A stretch of 64,000 nucleotides of DNA, from positions 44,560 to 108,559 of the forward strand of contig DATKZY010000176.1 in NCBI GenBank assembly GCA_035527715.1. Reading direction: 5' to 3'. Below are positions 30,530-39,374 of this stretch, one piece after another. Under the pieces are notes generated by a model. The model had not been told where the DNA came from. It worked only from the letters and a program-made list of their open reading frames with translations, and did not search any database. Position 1 is the stretch's first letter, and every line of letters starts with the position of its first letter. The position numbers and the translations under genes are program-made. Origin of the DNA: DSUN01 sp035527715 (GTDB taxonomy: Bacteria; Planctomycetota; PUPC01; DSUN01).

Positions 30530-32209
30530 GTGAACGCGCGACGACGATGGCTGGCCTTCGCCCTCTCGGCCCTGGCGGGCGCGTGCGGCCTCGCGGGCGA
30601 GGAGGTCGTGGAAAAGCTGGAGCTGAAGACGCCCCAGGGCGTCGTCTACACGGTCACCGCCGAGGGGCTTTCCTCGATTCGCCTCGGCGAGCGCGAGGTG
30701 GCCCACGGCGGCTGGCGGGCCGACACCGGCGACTGGCTCCTCAACACCGGCTCGGGCAAGCTGGACGCCAAGGAAATCCTGAAGAAGTCCGTCCGGGCCG
30801 ACGAGGGCATCGTCCGTGTTGATCACGAGCACCAGGACCTCCAAGTCTCCTGCCTCTACTCCCTCGCCGGCGAGGATCTCAGGATCTGCGCCCTCGTCCG
30901 CAACCGCCACGAGTCGCAGCCCCTCGGCGCCGTGTGGTTTCGCGGCCTGACGTTCGACTTCGGCAAGCCGCCCGCGGGCCTGATGTTCCACCAGCACTCG
31001 AGCTACCTGCGCGCCCACGGCGTCGGGCTGTGCCATCCCAGCTTCGCGTCGCGGATCGGCGGCAGCTACGCGGTCGGCGACGGCTTCGGCGTCGGCCTCT
31101 CCCCCGGCGGCCCAGACCTCGAACGCACCCTCTTCTGGTGGGACTACACGGACTGGCGCGAGGGCCAGCGCGAGAAGCTGCCGACACGCAATCTGTCCTT
31201 CCTGGTCGCGGAGCCGATTCCGCCGGGCGGCGTCCGCAAGTTCGCGATGACCCTCCGCGTCAGCGCCAAGGCCGACTGGCGCCACCTGCTCGAGCCCTAC
31301 AAGCGCCACTTGGCAGCCGTTTGCGGCGAGGTGCAGTACAAGGCCGACCATCGCGTGTTCGCCCAGGCCTGCGTGAACAAGGCGCCGCAGTACATCACGC
31401 CGCAGAACCCCTACGGCTTCCACGACGGCTTCCGACGCCTCGACCTCGCCGAGGGGGTGAAAGCCTTCGGCGACACGCTCGTGCCCGGCCTCCAGGCGGC
31501 CCGCGGCCAAGGCGTCCTCATCTGGGGACAGGGCGGCGAGAACCCGCGCGGGGCGATGTACCGCCCCGACTTCGACATCCTGCCGCCCGAGGTCGAGGCC
31601 AACTGGCCGACCCTCGCCGCCCGCTTCAAGGAGGCGGGCCTTCGCCTCGGCGTCTGCGCCCGGCCCGGCGAGATCGCCTGCCGCGTGGACTGGAAGCGCG
31701 ACGGCACGCTCCGCATCAACCCCGACGACCCCGCCCACATTCAGATGATGGTGAAGCGGTTCAAGACGATGACCGACCGCGGTTGCACGGCCTTCTACCT
31801 CGACACCTTCGGCTCGTCGCTCGACGACGTGAAGGCGATGATCGCCTATCGCAAGGCCCTCGGCCCCGACGTGGCGACCTACGTCGAGCACGCCTGCGAC
31901 GCCATTCTGCCGCACTCGGGCATCTACACCGAGCTGAGCTTCGACAAGAAGAGCAATGCCTATGGCCTGATTTTCATGAGCGTGCACACCTGGGAGATCT
32001 TCCGCTGGCTCGTGCCGGGCGTGAGCTGTGTGGTGCGCTGCAACGCCGACCCGAAGGACGTGCCCGACGGCATCGAGAAGCCGTTCCCCTTCATGTTCCG
32101 CAACCACCTCACGCCCCTGATCGCCGACTGGCTCCTCAAGCGCCACGCCCCCGAGTTGAAGCCCCTCGCCGACGAGTATCTCGACGACAAGGGGCAGTGG
32201 AGGAAGTAG
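30530..32209 (+). CDS. Exported glycosidase-like protein of uncertain family
   Basis: A 559-residue exported protein (signal MNARRRWLAFALSALAGACG). The N-terminal half is a beta-sandwich (about 28-270; GVVYTVTAEGLSSIRLGEREV, WFRGLTFDFGKPPAGLMFHQHSSYLRAHG). The C-terminal half looks like a (beta/alpha)8 barrel with candidate acidic strand ends: VLIWGQGGENPRG, LGVCARPGEIACRVDW, CTAFYLDTFGSSLDD and IYTELSFDKKS. The layout resembles GH31/GH36- or DUF6259-type enzymes, but I cannot place it firmly. The start is GTG with AAGGAA 5 bases upstream. By context it acts on polysaccharide. Confidence 0.7.
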   Translation: MNARRRWLAFALSALAGACGLAGEEVVEKLELKTPQGVVYTVTAEGLSSIRLGEREVAHGGWRADTGDWLLNTGSGKLDAKEILKKSVRADEGIVRVDHEHQDLQVSCLYSLAGEDLRICALVRNRHESQPLGAVWFRGLTFDFGKPPAGLMFHQHSSYLRAHGVGLCHPSFASRIGGSYAVGDGFGVGLSPGGPDLERTLFWWDYTDWREGQREKLPTRNLSFLVAEPIPPGGVRKFAMTLRVSAKADWRHLLEPYKRHLAAVCGEVQYKADHRVFAQACVNKAPQYITPQNPYGFHDGFRRLDLAEGVKAFGDTLVPGLQAARGQGVLIWGQGGENPRGAMYRPDFDILPPEVEANWPTLAARFKEAGLRLGVCARPGEIACRVDWKRDGTLRINPDDPAHIQMMVKRFKTMTDRGCTAFYLDTFGSSLDDVKAMIAYRKALGPDVATYVEHACDAILPHSGIYTELSFDKKSNAYGLIFMSVHTWEIFRWLVPGVSCVVRCNADPKDVPDGIEKPFPFMFRNHLTPLIADWLLKRHAPELKPLADEYLDDKGQWRK

Positions 32210-32235
32210 TGCCCACGGATAGCAGGAGGCCCGCC

Positions 32236-35200
32236 TTGAACGGACGAATGATCGCCGCACTGCTCCTGGCGGCGGCGCTGCGCACGCCGGCGCATGCCGG
32301 CGAGGGCGAGCCGCAGGGCACGCTCGTGCTCGACGAGTGCTGCTACAACCGCTCCTTTGTCCAGTTCGGGCCGGACCGCATCGCCCCGCGACTCCTGAAG
32401 AAGGAAGGAGCCCGGCTCCTCAGCGACAAGGCGCTGGCCGAGCTGAAGCGCGAGGTCCGCATGGTCCACCAGTTCATGGGGAAGCCCTGGGACGAATCGT
32501 CGTGGATGGACCACGCCTGCGTGCTCCACCGCCAGGGGCAGGCGTGGGACCCGGGCCGCCACGGCCGGATGAACGTCCTGGCCGCGACCCCTCCGCCGCC
32601 GGAGCACTGGACGCGCCCGGACTTCGACGACAGCGGCTGGCCGCGGCTCCGCGGCTCGCTGATGGTGGGGGTGCCTCCTCAGGGCATGCGGGACGACGTG
32701 GACGCCCTTGGGCGCCGGCGGGGCTGCTTCCGCTACCGGTTCCTCGTCCCCGACACGGCCAAGGCCGGCACGCTGGCTCTGCGGCTCGCCTATCACGGCG
32801 GCGCCAGGGTGTTTCTCAATGGCCAGGAGATCGCCCGCGGGCACCTGCCCCAGGGCGAACTGGGGCCTGATACCCCCGGCGCCGACTACCCGCTCGCGGC
32901 CTACGTGAAGCTGAACGCCGACGGCTCTATGCCGCTCTATGACAGCGGCCGACGCAAGGGCCTGCCCTTCTTCCTGGACGACGTGTATGGCTCCTGGGAC
33001 GACGCCCCGGCCGCGTCGGGCTGGGGCGTGCCGAAGGAGGCGGCCGGCAAGCTGAAGATGGGCCGCCACGGGCGCGACTCCGGCGTCTTCTTCGACCCTG
33101 AGACCTGGGGGCAGGTGCAGCGGCTCCGCGACCGGTCGCTCGGGCCGCTCGCGCTCCCGGCGAACCTGCTCCGGCAGGGGGTGAACGTGCTGGCGGTGGA
33201 GGTCCGGGCCTCGGACCTGCATCCCGTCGCCGGGGGATACCGGGCCTTCCGCGACCCGTTTGCGCCGCCCTACTACAGTGTCTCGTGGTTCCACGCGCAA
33301 CTGCTGCGGCTTGAGCTTCGCTGCCAGGGTGGCCAGGCGCCCTCGATGCGCCATCGCCCCGGCGGCGCGCAGGTGTGGGTAGAGGACATCCACACGCGGG
33401 TCTTCACCACCGACTACTCCGACCTGCCTTCCCCGGCCGGCGAGGTCCGCTTCGTGGGCGCCATCAACGGCGAGTATTCGGCGCAGCTCGTCGTGGGCAC
33501 CGATCGCCGGCTCGGGCCGCTGCGCGTCGCGTTCGCCCCGCTGCGGCAGGCCGAGGGTGCGTGGGCAATCCCCGCCTCGGCGCTGCGCGGGCAGTTCATG
33601 GTTGCCCACCCCGTCACCGAGATGGGCTACCTGTCGCGCGGGGGCCGCGACCCCGGGCACAAGCTCCGCGCCGCCGAGGCGGAGCCGTTCCTCCGGCGGT
33701 TCGGAGGCCCGGACCTCGACGTCGTTGCCCTCACCCCAGAACAAAAGGTCCAGGAGGCCGAGCGGCTGGGATTCTTCGACCACATCGCCGCCGCGCCGCC
33801 AACCGAGGTCCCGGCGGGGACGTGTCAGCCGATCTGGCTCACCCTGCGCGTGCCTGCCGACGCCCAGCCGGGCCTCTACAGGGGCTCGCTCCGCGTCGAG
33901 GCCGAAGGGATGGAGCCGGCCACCGTTCCCGTGGCGGCGGACGTCATCGGCTGGCGCGTGCCCGACACCCCCGACTGGCAGATCGTGATGCAGATCGAGC
34001 AGTCCCCCTTCGCCGTCGCGGAGCACTACAACGTCCCCCTATGGTCGGACAGGCATTTCGCGCTGATGGAGCCGAGCTTCCGCCACCTGGGGCGGATCGG
34101 CAACGACTGGGTCTTCATCCCCGTCCTGTGGAACACCGAGCTGGGCAACCTCCAGGACAGCCCCATCCGCTGGCTCCGCAGGCGGGATGGCTCCCTGGCC
34201 TTCGACTACGCCGCCATGGACCGCTACCTCGACCTGGCCGCCAAGCACCTCGGCCGGCCGCGGGTAATTTGCTTCCTGGTCATGCACGGGGGCACGAACA
34301 CCGCCATCCAGGTGGGCCTGCTGGATGAGAAGGCCGGGAAGGTCGAGCCGCACGACGTCAGCGGCAACTCGCCCACCTACTTCGCCGACTGGCGGGCCTT
34401 CGGCAAGTCGCTCTACAACCACCTGCGCGCCCGCGGGCTCGAGCGCTCGATGTACTGGGGCTACATGTGGGATACGGAAGGCGACCCGAACCTGTCGAGC
34501 GTGCTGGGGCAGGTCGCCCCGGAGGTCTGGTGGGCCTCCGGCGGCCACGGCTACGGCTACCGGCCCATCTATCGGGCCAACTCGCAAATCTACGGCATCC
34601 CCTACGACGTCGAGAGCAAGAAGGGGTGGAAGCGCTCGGACATCTTCCTGCTCAACCCCCGCGGCGGGGGGACGGTTCTGGGCCTCAGCGGCACCAGCCT
34701 CCCGGCCGTCTACCGCGTGGTCGTGGACCGCGCCCTGGTGGCCGGCTGCAACGGCGTCGCGCGAATCGCCGCCGACTACTGGGACAACATTTACTTCCGC
34801 GGCTGCAAGGCCTGGCACTACCTGATCCCCGGGATGGGCGTGGCGTCGCACGTCCTGTGGCCCGGCCCCGCGGGCGCCGAGAGCAGCCAGCGCTTCGAGC
34901 TCCTGCGCGAGGGCGCCCAGGAGGGCGAGGCGCGCATCTTCCTCGAGCAGGCGCTCGACCGCGGCGGCCTGCCCGAGGAGCTGGCCCAACGGGCTCGCGA
35001 CGCGCTCCGGCGCCACAACCAGGAGAACTTCTTCATCCCCATCTCGGCCAGCGACCGATTCGTCGAGTACTTCCGCGGCTGGCAGGAGCGCTCGCATCGG
35101 CTCCTCGCCGCGGCTGCCGAGGTCGCAGCCGTCAGCGGCTTCGACGTCATGCCGCAGAAGCTCCAGGCCACGGTGCCCGCGCGTGGTCAGGCCCGCCTCG

Positions 35201-36306
35201 GCGTGGCCCTCCGCAACTGGACAGGCAAGCCGCGGGCATGGAAGGCCCGCTCCCTGGCCCCGTGGATCGCCCTGGACAAGCACGAGGGCACGGCCAGCGG
35301 CCACGAGGAACTGCTCCTCACCCTCGACGCAACGCCGCTTGCGGCCGACAAGCCTTCGGACGGCAAGCTCGTGGTCACCGACGTGGCCACGGGGAAGGAC
35401 TTCGAGGTCCAGGTCGCCGCGACGGTTGGCCCGGTGCTCGAATTCATCCCGCCCGACGCCGACACGGCCCGGCGGTACTTCGAGTTCGGCTTCATCCCGC
35501 ACAAGGGCAAGGTCCCGTTCGACGTCGCCCCCGGGGCGAAGCAGGCCCGGGAGGTCTCGGTGCTGAACCGCTCTGCCGCGTCGCTCCGCTGGCAGGCCCG
35601 GGCCTCGGCGCCCTGGATCGCCCTCGAGCCAGCGTCCGGCGAGGCCCCACCGCAGTCGCCCATCGTCGTGCGCGTGACCCCGTCGCCGCCGGCGAGCGGC
35701 CCCGTGTACCACGACGCCGTGCTGACCGTGGTGGAGGCGGATGGGCCGGCCCGCATCGAGGTGCCGCTGGCCATCCACGTTGTCCCGCCTTACCGCCAGC
35801 CGCCCGCCCCGAAGGGCGAGCCCGTACCCCTCGACGCCGCGCGCTACAAGGAGCTGCTCAAGCAGTACAACGGCGCGAAGGGCGCGGTCTCCGTCGGCCC
35901 GGCGGAGCTTGGGGCTGGAGGCGAGCTGGCCAAGTTCATCCCCAAGGCCAAGCGCTTCCAGCGGTGCGTGCGCGGCGTCGCGCCCTATGAGGCCACGTTC
36001 AACCTTCAGGACGAGGGCTTCGCCGCCTTCAGCGCCTCGGTCGGCTTCCCAGACCGCTGGACCGGCATCGTGGGCCTGAACTTCGACCCCGGCGGCGAGA
36101 CCGACCGGGTGAACTACGAGATCTACGTGGACGGACAGCTCCGCGCGCAAAGCGGCTTCATGGGGCCGAAGGACGACTTCCGCCTGCTCGTGGTGGAGAA
36201 CCTGGCCGGGGCCAAGGAACTCCGGCTCGTGGCGCGCCCGCCGCAACTCCCCGGCTACGCCCTGCACGTCTTCTGGTTCGACCCCGCCTTCCACAAGGCG
36301 CCTTAG
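32236..36306 (+). CDS. Large exported DUF4091 multidomain protein (1356 aa)
   Basis: Exported multidomain protein. In order: signal peptide (IAALLLAAALRTPAHA), a galactose-binding-like sandwich (about 100-400, with RPDFDDSGWPRLRG and GARVFLNGQEIARGHLP), a sandwich leading to a DUF4091/GH123-like barrel (about 560-900, with PTYFADWRAFGKSLYNHLRARG and YWGYMWDTEGDPNL), two BACON-like sandwiches with W-x-P-W-I-x-L cores (near 1000 and 1120) and a terminal NPCBM-like domain (about 1218-1356, FSASVGFPDRWTGIVGLNFD). GH123 members act on beta-N-acetylgalactosaminides; activity here is inferred. The start is TTG at 32236, because AGGAGG lies 6 bases upstream, while the ATG at 32248 would be 18 bases from it. 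Confidence 0.8.
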   Translation: MNGRMIAALLLAAALRTPAHAGEGEPQGTLVLDECCYNRSFVQFGPDRIAPRLLKKEGARLLSDKALAELKREVRMVHQFMGKPWDESSWMDHACVLHRQGQAWDPGRHGRMNVLAATPPPPEHWTRPDFDDSGWPRLRGSLMVGVPPQGMRDDVDALGRRRGCFRYRFLVPDTAKAGTLALRLAYHGGARVFLNGQEIARGHLPQGELGPDTPGADYPLAAYVKLNADGSMPLYDSGRRKGLPFFLDDVYGSWDDAPAASGWGVPKEAAGKLKMGRHGRDSGVFFDPETWGQVQRLRDRSLGPLALPANLLRQGVNVLAVEVRASDLHPVAGGYRAFRDPFAPPYYSVSWFHAQLLRLELRCQGGQAPSMRHRPGGAQVWVEDIHTRVFTTDYSDLPSPAGEVRFVGAINGEYSAQLVVGTDRRLGPLRVAFAPLRQAEGAWAIPASALRGQFMVAHPVTEMGYLSRGGRDPGHKLRAAEAEPFLRRFGGPDLDVVALTPEQKVQEAERLGFFDHIAAAPPTEVPAGTCQPIWLTLRVPADAQPGLYRGSLRVEAEGMEPATVPVAADVIGWRVPDTPDWQIVMQIEQSPFAVAEHYNVPLWSDRHFALMEPSFRHLGRIGNDWVFIPVLWNTELGNLQDSPIRWLRRRDGSLAFDYAAMDRYLDLAAKHLGRPRVICFLVMHGGTNTAIQVGLLDEKAGKVEPHDVSGNSPTYFADWRAFGKSLYNHLRARGLERSMYWGYMWDTEGDPNLSSVLGQVAPEVWWASGGHGYGYRPIYRANSQIYGIPYDVESKKGWKRSDIFLLNPRGGGTVLGLSGTSLPAVYRVVVDRALVAGCNGVARIAADYWDNIYFRGCKAWHYLIPGMGVASHVLWPGPAGAESSQRFELLREGAQEGEARIFLEQALDRGGLPEELAQRARDALRRHNQENFFIPISASDRFVEYFRGWQERSHRLLAAAAEVAAVSGFDVMPQKLQATVPARGQARLGVALRNWTGKPRAWKARSLAPWIALDKHEGTASGHEELLLTLDATPLAADKPSDGKLVVTDVATGKDFEVQVAATVGPVLEFIPPDADTARRYFEFGFIPHKGKVPFDVAPGAKQAREVSVLNRSAASLRWQARASAPWIALEPASGEAPPQSPIVVRVTPSPPASGPVYHDAVLTVVEADGPARIEVPLAIHVVPPYRQPPAPKGEPVPLDAARYKELLKQYNGAKGAVSVGPAELGAGGELAKFIPKAKRFQRCVRGVAPYEATFNLQDEGFAAFSASVGFPDRWTGIVGLNFDPGGETDRVNYEIYVDGQLRAQSGFMGPKDDFRLLVVENLAGAKELRLVARPPQLPGYALHVFWFDPAFHKAP

Positions 36307-36320
36307 TCGAGGGTGCAACC

Positions 36321-37103
36321 ATGCGAGTTCCTGGGGCGTTGATCCTGCCGGTGTGCCTGGCCGCGGGCCTCGCGCTCGCCCAGCAGAAGCAAGAGCCGAG
36401 CGCCAGCATTCCCTCCTTCGGCTCCGACGACTGGAAGGCGGGGGAACCTTACATCGTCCGCCGCGCGGCGGGGCCGGTCACGGTTGACCAGACGCCGCAC
36501 CCCGAGGAGTGGAAGAACGCGATGGTGATCCGCGGCTTCGTCGTCGCCAAGACCACGACGCCTGCCCAGAGCAAGACCGAGGCGATGATGCTCTGGGACG
36601 ACCAGCACCTCTACGTGCAGGCCGTCGCCGCCGACGCCGATCTCCGCGGCAAGTTCACGCAGCGCACCGACCCGCTCTGGGAGGAGGACGTCGTCGAGCT
36701 GTTCCTCAAGCCAAGCGACGACAAGCCCGGCTACTACGAGTTCGAGGTCAACCCGATCGGCACCGTCATGGCCCTCCAGATTGACGCGCGGAAGGACAAG
36801 AAGTCGGTGAAGCAGCGCTCGGCCTGGGAGACGGGCATCGCCTCCGCCGTCCAGGCCGTCGGCACCGTGAACGACTCCTCCGACACCGATCAGTTCTACC
36901 GCGTGATCCTGGCGATCCCGTGGAAGAACCTCGCCCACCTGGGCGGCAAGCCGCCCAAGGCCGGCGAGACCTGGAAGTTCACCTTCTGCCGCAACGACCT
37001 CTCGAAGCTCTACAAGAAGGCCGAGGAATCCAACTCCGCCCCCATGACCACCGACGACTGGCACCGCTACGAGCAGTACTCGACGCTCAGGTTCGAGCGC
37101 TGA
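36321..37103 (+). CDS. Exported CBM9-like carbohydrate-binding protein
   Basis: A 260-residue protein with a signal peptide (MRVPGALILPVCLAAGLALAQ). The domain matches the CBM9-like/DOMON sandwich found alone in planctomycetes: PVTVDQTPHPEEWKNAMVI, AMMLWDDQHLYVQAVAADADL, DPLWEEDVVELFLKPS, YYEFEVNPIGTVMALQI, FYRVILAIPWKNLAH and GETWKFTFCRNDLSK. The aromatic residues that would stack on sugar (Trp, Tyr) are present. It sits between the two DUF4091 genes, with gaps of 14 and 36 bp, in keeping with polysaccharide binding at the cell surface. Confidence 0.85.
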   Translation: MRVPGALILPVCLAAGLALAQQKQEPSASIPSFGSDDWKAGEPYIVRRAAGPVTVDQTPHPEEWKNAMVIRGFVVAKTTTPAQSKTEAMMLWDDQHLYVQAVAADADLRGKFTQRTDPLWEEDVVELFLKPSDDKPGYYEFEVNPIGTVMALQIDARKDKKSVKQRSAWETGIASAVQAVGTVNDSSDTDQFYRVILAIPWKNLAHLGGKPPKAGETWKFTFCRNDLSKLYKKAEESNSAPMTTDDWHRYEQYSTLRFER

Positions 37104-37139
37104 TTCGGCCCCGCGACACCGCCTGTGAGGAGGCGCGAC

Positions 37140-38783
37140 ATGAAACCCATTGGCTTGCTGTGGCTTCTCATCCTTGTCGGCCCAGCGACCGCTGCAACCG
37201 CGCTCTGGGTCGAAAGCTCCGGCGTGATGATCCTGCCCGACCGGCCGCCGGGCGGCGCCAGGGAGATACGGCTGAGCGGCGTCCGCAGTGAGTTCCTCAC
37301 CGCCCAACTGGGCCTCAGGTGCGATGGGCCTGGCGAGAAGGCCCTCTCGTTCGACTGGACGGCTCTGAAAGGCCCGCGCGGCGAGATCGCGCGGGAGCAC
37401 ATCACGCTCTTCCGCGGCGCCGAGATCGCCGTGGACCACGGGCAGAAGGTTGATGCGGCCAAGGACCCCGCCCGCGCCCGCGCCTACGGCAGCTTTCCCG
37501 ACGCCCTCGTGCCCCTCATGGCCCGCGACGGCGCCAGCGTGGCGAACCGCATCGTGCCAGAGAAGGACAGCACGATCTCGCTGTGGGTGGACATCTTTGT
37601 CCCCGCGGGCACCCCGCCCGGCGACTACAGCGGGCGGATCGTCCTGAAGGGCGGCGAGGCCGAGGTCGCCTCCGTCCCCGTGACCATCACGGTGCTCGAC
37701 CTCGAAATCCCGCCCGATTCCACCATCCCCTCGATGTTCAACCTCCGGCTGCACCCGCACGTGAGGGCGAACCTCGACAGCTACGTGGCGGAGGTCATGC
37801 GCCACCGCATCCAGCCGACCAACTACCACTACGTGGACTACGCGCGGGACGCGAGCCGCGGCTGGGCCGTGGTGGACCGCCTCAACCCGCAGGGCAAGGG
37901 CTACGTCAACGTCTACTACTGGCAGGGCGGCGCGCTCCCGCCCGAGAAGGCCAGGCCGCTCCTCGACGGCCTGCGCGAGATCACCGCGCACCTCAAGGAG
38001 CGCGGCATCTTCGACCACAGCTTCCTCCACCTGGCCGACGAGCCGGGCGAGAAGGCCATCCCGGGCCTCGTCGAGTTCGCCCGCCTCGTCCTCCAGGAGC
38101 TGCCCGAATGGCGGGGCAAGGTCGCCGACACGCTGAACCGCGAGGGCACGGAGCTGGACCAGATCGTCACCCACCACATCCGCGCGCTGAAGTGCTACGG
38201 CTCCTGGTACGGCCAGGGCGAGCGGGTCTGGGGCGGGCGCGAGGCCTGGGACAAGCGTCGCGCCGCCGGCCAGCACCTCTGGTTCTACCTCAGCAACGCC
38301 CAGGGCGTGCCGTACCCCACGTTCGACGTCCACACCGTCGCCCTCGCCTGGGAGCCGCGGGTCCTCGGCTGGGCCTACTGGTACGAGAAGGCACTCGGGC
38401 ACCTCTACTGGGACCTGATGTTCAAGCCCGAGTGGCAACTGAACAAGCGCTTCCCGCCCGGCGACGGGCAGTTGATCTACCCGGGCGATTTCGCGCTGCC
38501 TGGGGCGCCCGCCTGGGTGCAGGTCAAGGACCTCAAAGGCCCGGTCGTCTCGCGCCGCCTCAAGCACCAGCGCGAGGGGCTCGAGGAATGGGAACTGCTG
38601 AAGCTGGCCGAAAAGAAAGCAGGGAGGGCGAAGGTCCAGGCCATCGTGGACCGCGTCTACACATGCTTGGGCAGGCGCACGTGGGCGCCCGACGCCTACG
38701 ACCCGGCCAAGCCAATGTGGAGCTACGACGAAGCCGCGTGGGACGCCGCCCGCAGGGACGTGCTCGACCTCCTGCTGCGATGA
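37140..38783 (+). CDS. Exported DUF4091 (GH123-like) protein
   Basis: A 547-residue exported protein (signal MKPIGLLWLLILVGPATA). An N-terminal sandwich precedes a DUF4091 barrel. Recognisable: DSTISLWVDIFVPAGTPPGDYSG, VPVTITVLDLEIPPDSTIPSMFN, FDHSFLHLADEPGE (the D-E-P motif near a catalytic strand end), LWFYLSNAQGVPYPTFDV and LGWAYWYEKALGHLYWDL. It ends with a C-terminal segment common in the family (QREGLEEWELLKLAEKKAG). The HLADEP acidic pair is the best candidate for catalysis. The start ATG follows AGGAGG by 6 bases. Last gene of the plus-strand operon. Confidence 0.85.
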   Translation: MKPIGLLWLLILVGPATAATALWVESSGVMILPDRPPGGAREIRLSGVRSEFLTAQLGLRCDGPGEKALSFDWTALKGPRGEIAREHITLFRGAEIAVDHGQKVDAAKDPARARAYGSFPDALVPLMARDGASVANRIVPEKDSTISLWVDIFVPAGTPPGDYSGRIVLKGGEAEVASVPVTITVLDLEIPPDSTIPSMFNLRLHPHVRANLDSYVAEVMRHRIQPTNYHYVDYARDASRGWAVVDRLNPQGKGYVNVYYWQGGALPPEKARPLLDGLREITAHLKERGIFDHSFLHLADEPGEKAIPGLVEFARLVLQELPEWRGKVADTLNREGTELDQIVTHHIRALKCYGSWYGQGERVWGGREAWDKRRAAGQHLWFYLSNAQGVPYPTFDVHTVALAWEPRVLGWAYWYEKALGHLYWDLMFKPEWQLNKRFPPGDGQLIYPGDFALPGAPAWVQVKDLKGPVVSRRLKHQREGLEEWELLKLAEKKAGRAKVQAIVDRVYTCLGRRTWAPDAYDPAKPMWSYDEAAWDAARRDVLDLLLR

Positions 38784-38853
38784 GGCCCCAGCCCGGGGGC
38801 GCCGCGCTCGGGGCATGGAATCCCCCCGGCTTTCGCCGGAGAGAGGAATCTTG

Positions 38854-38981
38854 CCACAGAGACACAGAGCACACAGAGCGGCCCGAGGACAGAGACGACA
38901 GATGACAGACGACAGTCAGCAATCGTCCTCGTCGTCGTCCTCGTCCTCGACTCTTCTCTGTGCCCTCTGTGCCTCTGTGGC
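38854..38981. repeat. Inverted octad pair (CACAGAG / CTCTGTG) with nested heptads
   Basis: CCACAGAG, ACACAGAG, ACACAGAG on the left and CTCTGTGC, CTCTGTGC, CTCTGTGGC on the right complement each other. Three heptads (GACAGAT, GACAGAC, GACAGTC at 38897-38917) lie in the loop. Confidence 0.8.
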
Positions 38982-39285
38982 AAGTCCGAATTGTCAAAGA
39001 GCAGGTGCGGCGCCCGCTTCGCGACGTGGACGGAGCGCTACTTGGGGACGCCTCGGAGGGCCACTCCTACGAGGGGACAAGGCCCGGAGTTGCGCGCGTC
39101 GGACCTTCTCCCCTCCACCTGTACAACGGCATGACCCCCCGAATCTGTTGGGTCCGGAATTGTAAGAGATTGTAACCGGCCCCAACTGCCCCTCCCCACG
39201 ACACTTGCAGCCCGGAAAACCTTCGCCCCGCCCCGTGCTGCCTCTGACGTGCCTCACCACAACACAAGCACACTTGTTCGGCGGC

Positions 39286-39330
39286 GAGGGCCGAGGGCGA
39301 TTGTCGCGCTTTCGCGCGAAAGCGCGACAA
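39286..39330. repeat. 30-bp perfect palindrome, copy 1
   Basis: The palindrome at 39301-39330 has arms TTGTCGCGCTTTCGC and its exact complement. It is preceded by GAGGGCCGAGGGCGA, which is identical before copy 3. It lies 45 bp past the 3' end of the calcium-repeat gene. Confidence 0.9.
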
Positions 39331-39374
39331 TCGCACAAGTGCAACCAGAGTCCCCCCATCGGCCCCGCGTCAGG

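Larger units (their letters stand above)
38784..39374. other. Repeat-rich gap between convergent genes
   Basis: No coding ORF is supported in these 591 bp. Contents: an inverted pair of CACAGAG-type octads (38854-38878 and 38956-38981), GACAGAC-type heptads (38897-38917), TCGTCC triplet/hexad runs (38927-38952), and a 30-bp perfect palindrome (39301-39330). The inverted octads can form a long hairpin facing both converging transcription units. Confidence 0.7.

Noticed and set aside
36303..38816. Minus-strand ORF of 837 codons opposite the CBM9-like and DUF4091 genes
   Set aside because: No motifs, and the plus-strand genes have ribosome sites, signal peptides and domains.
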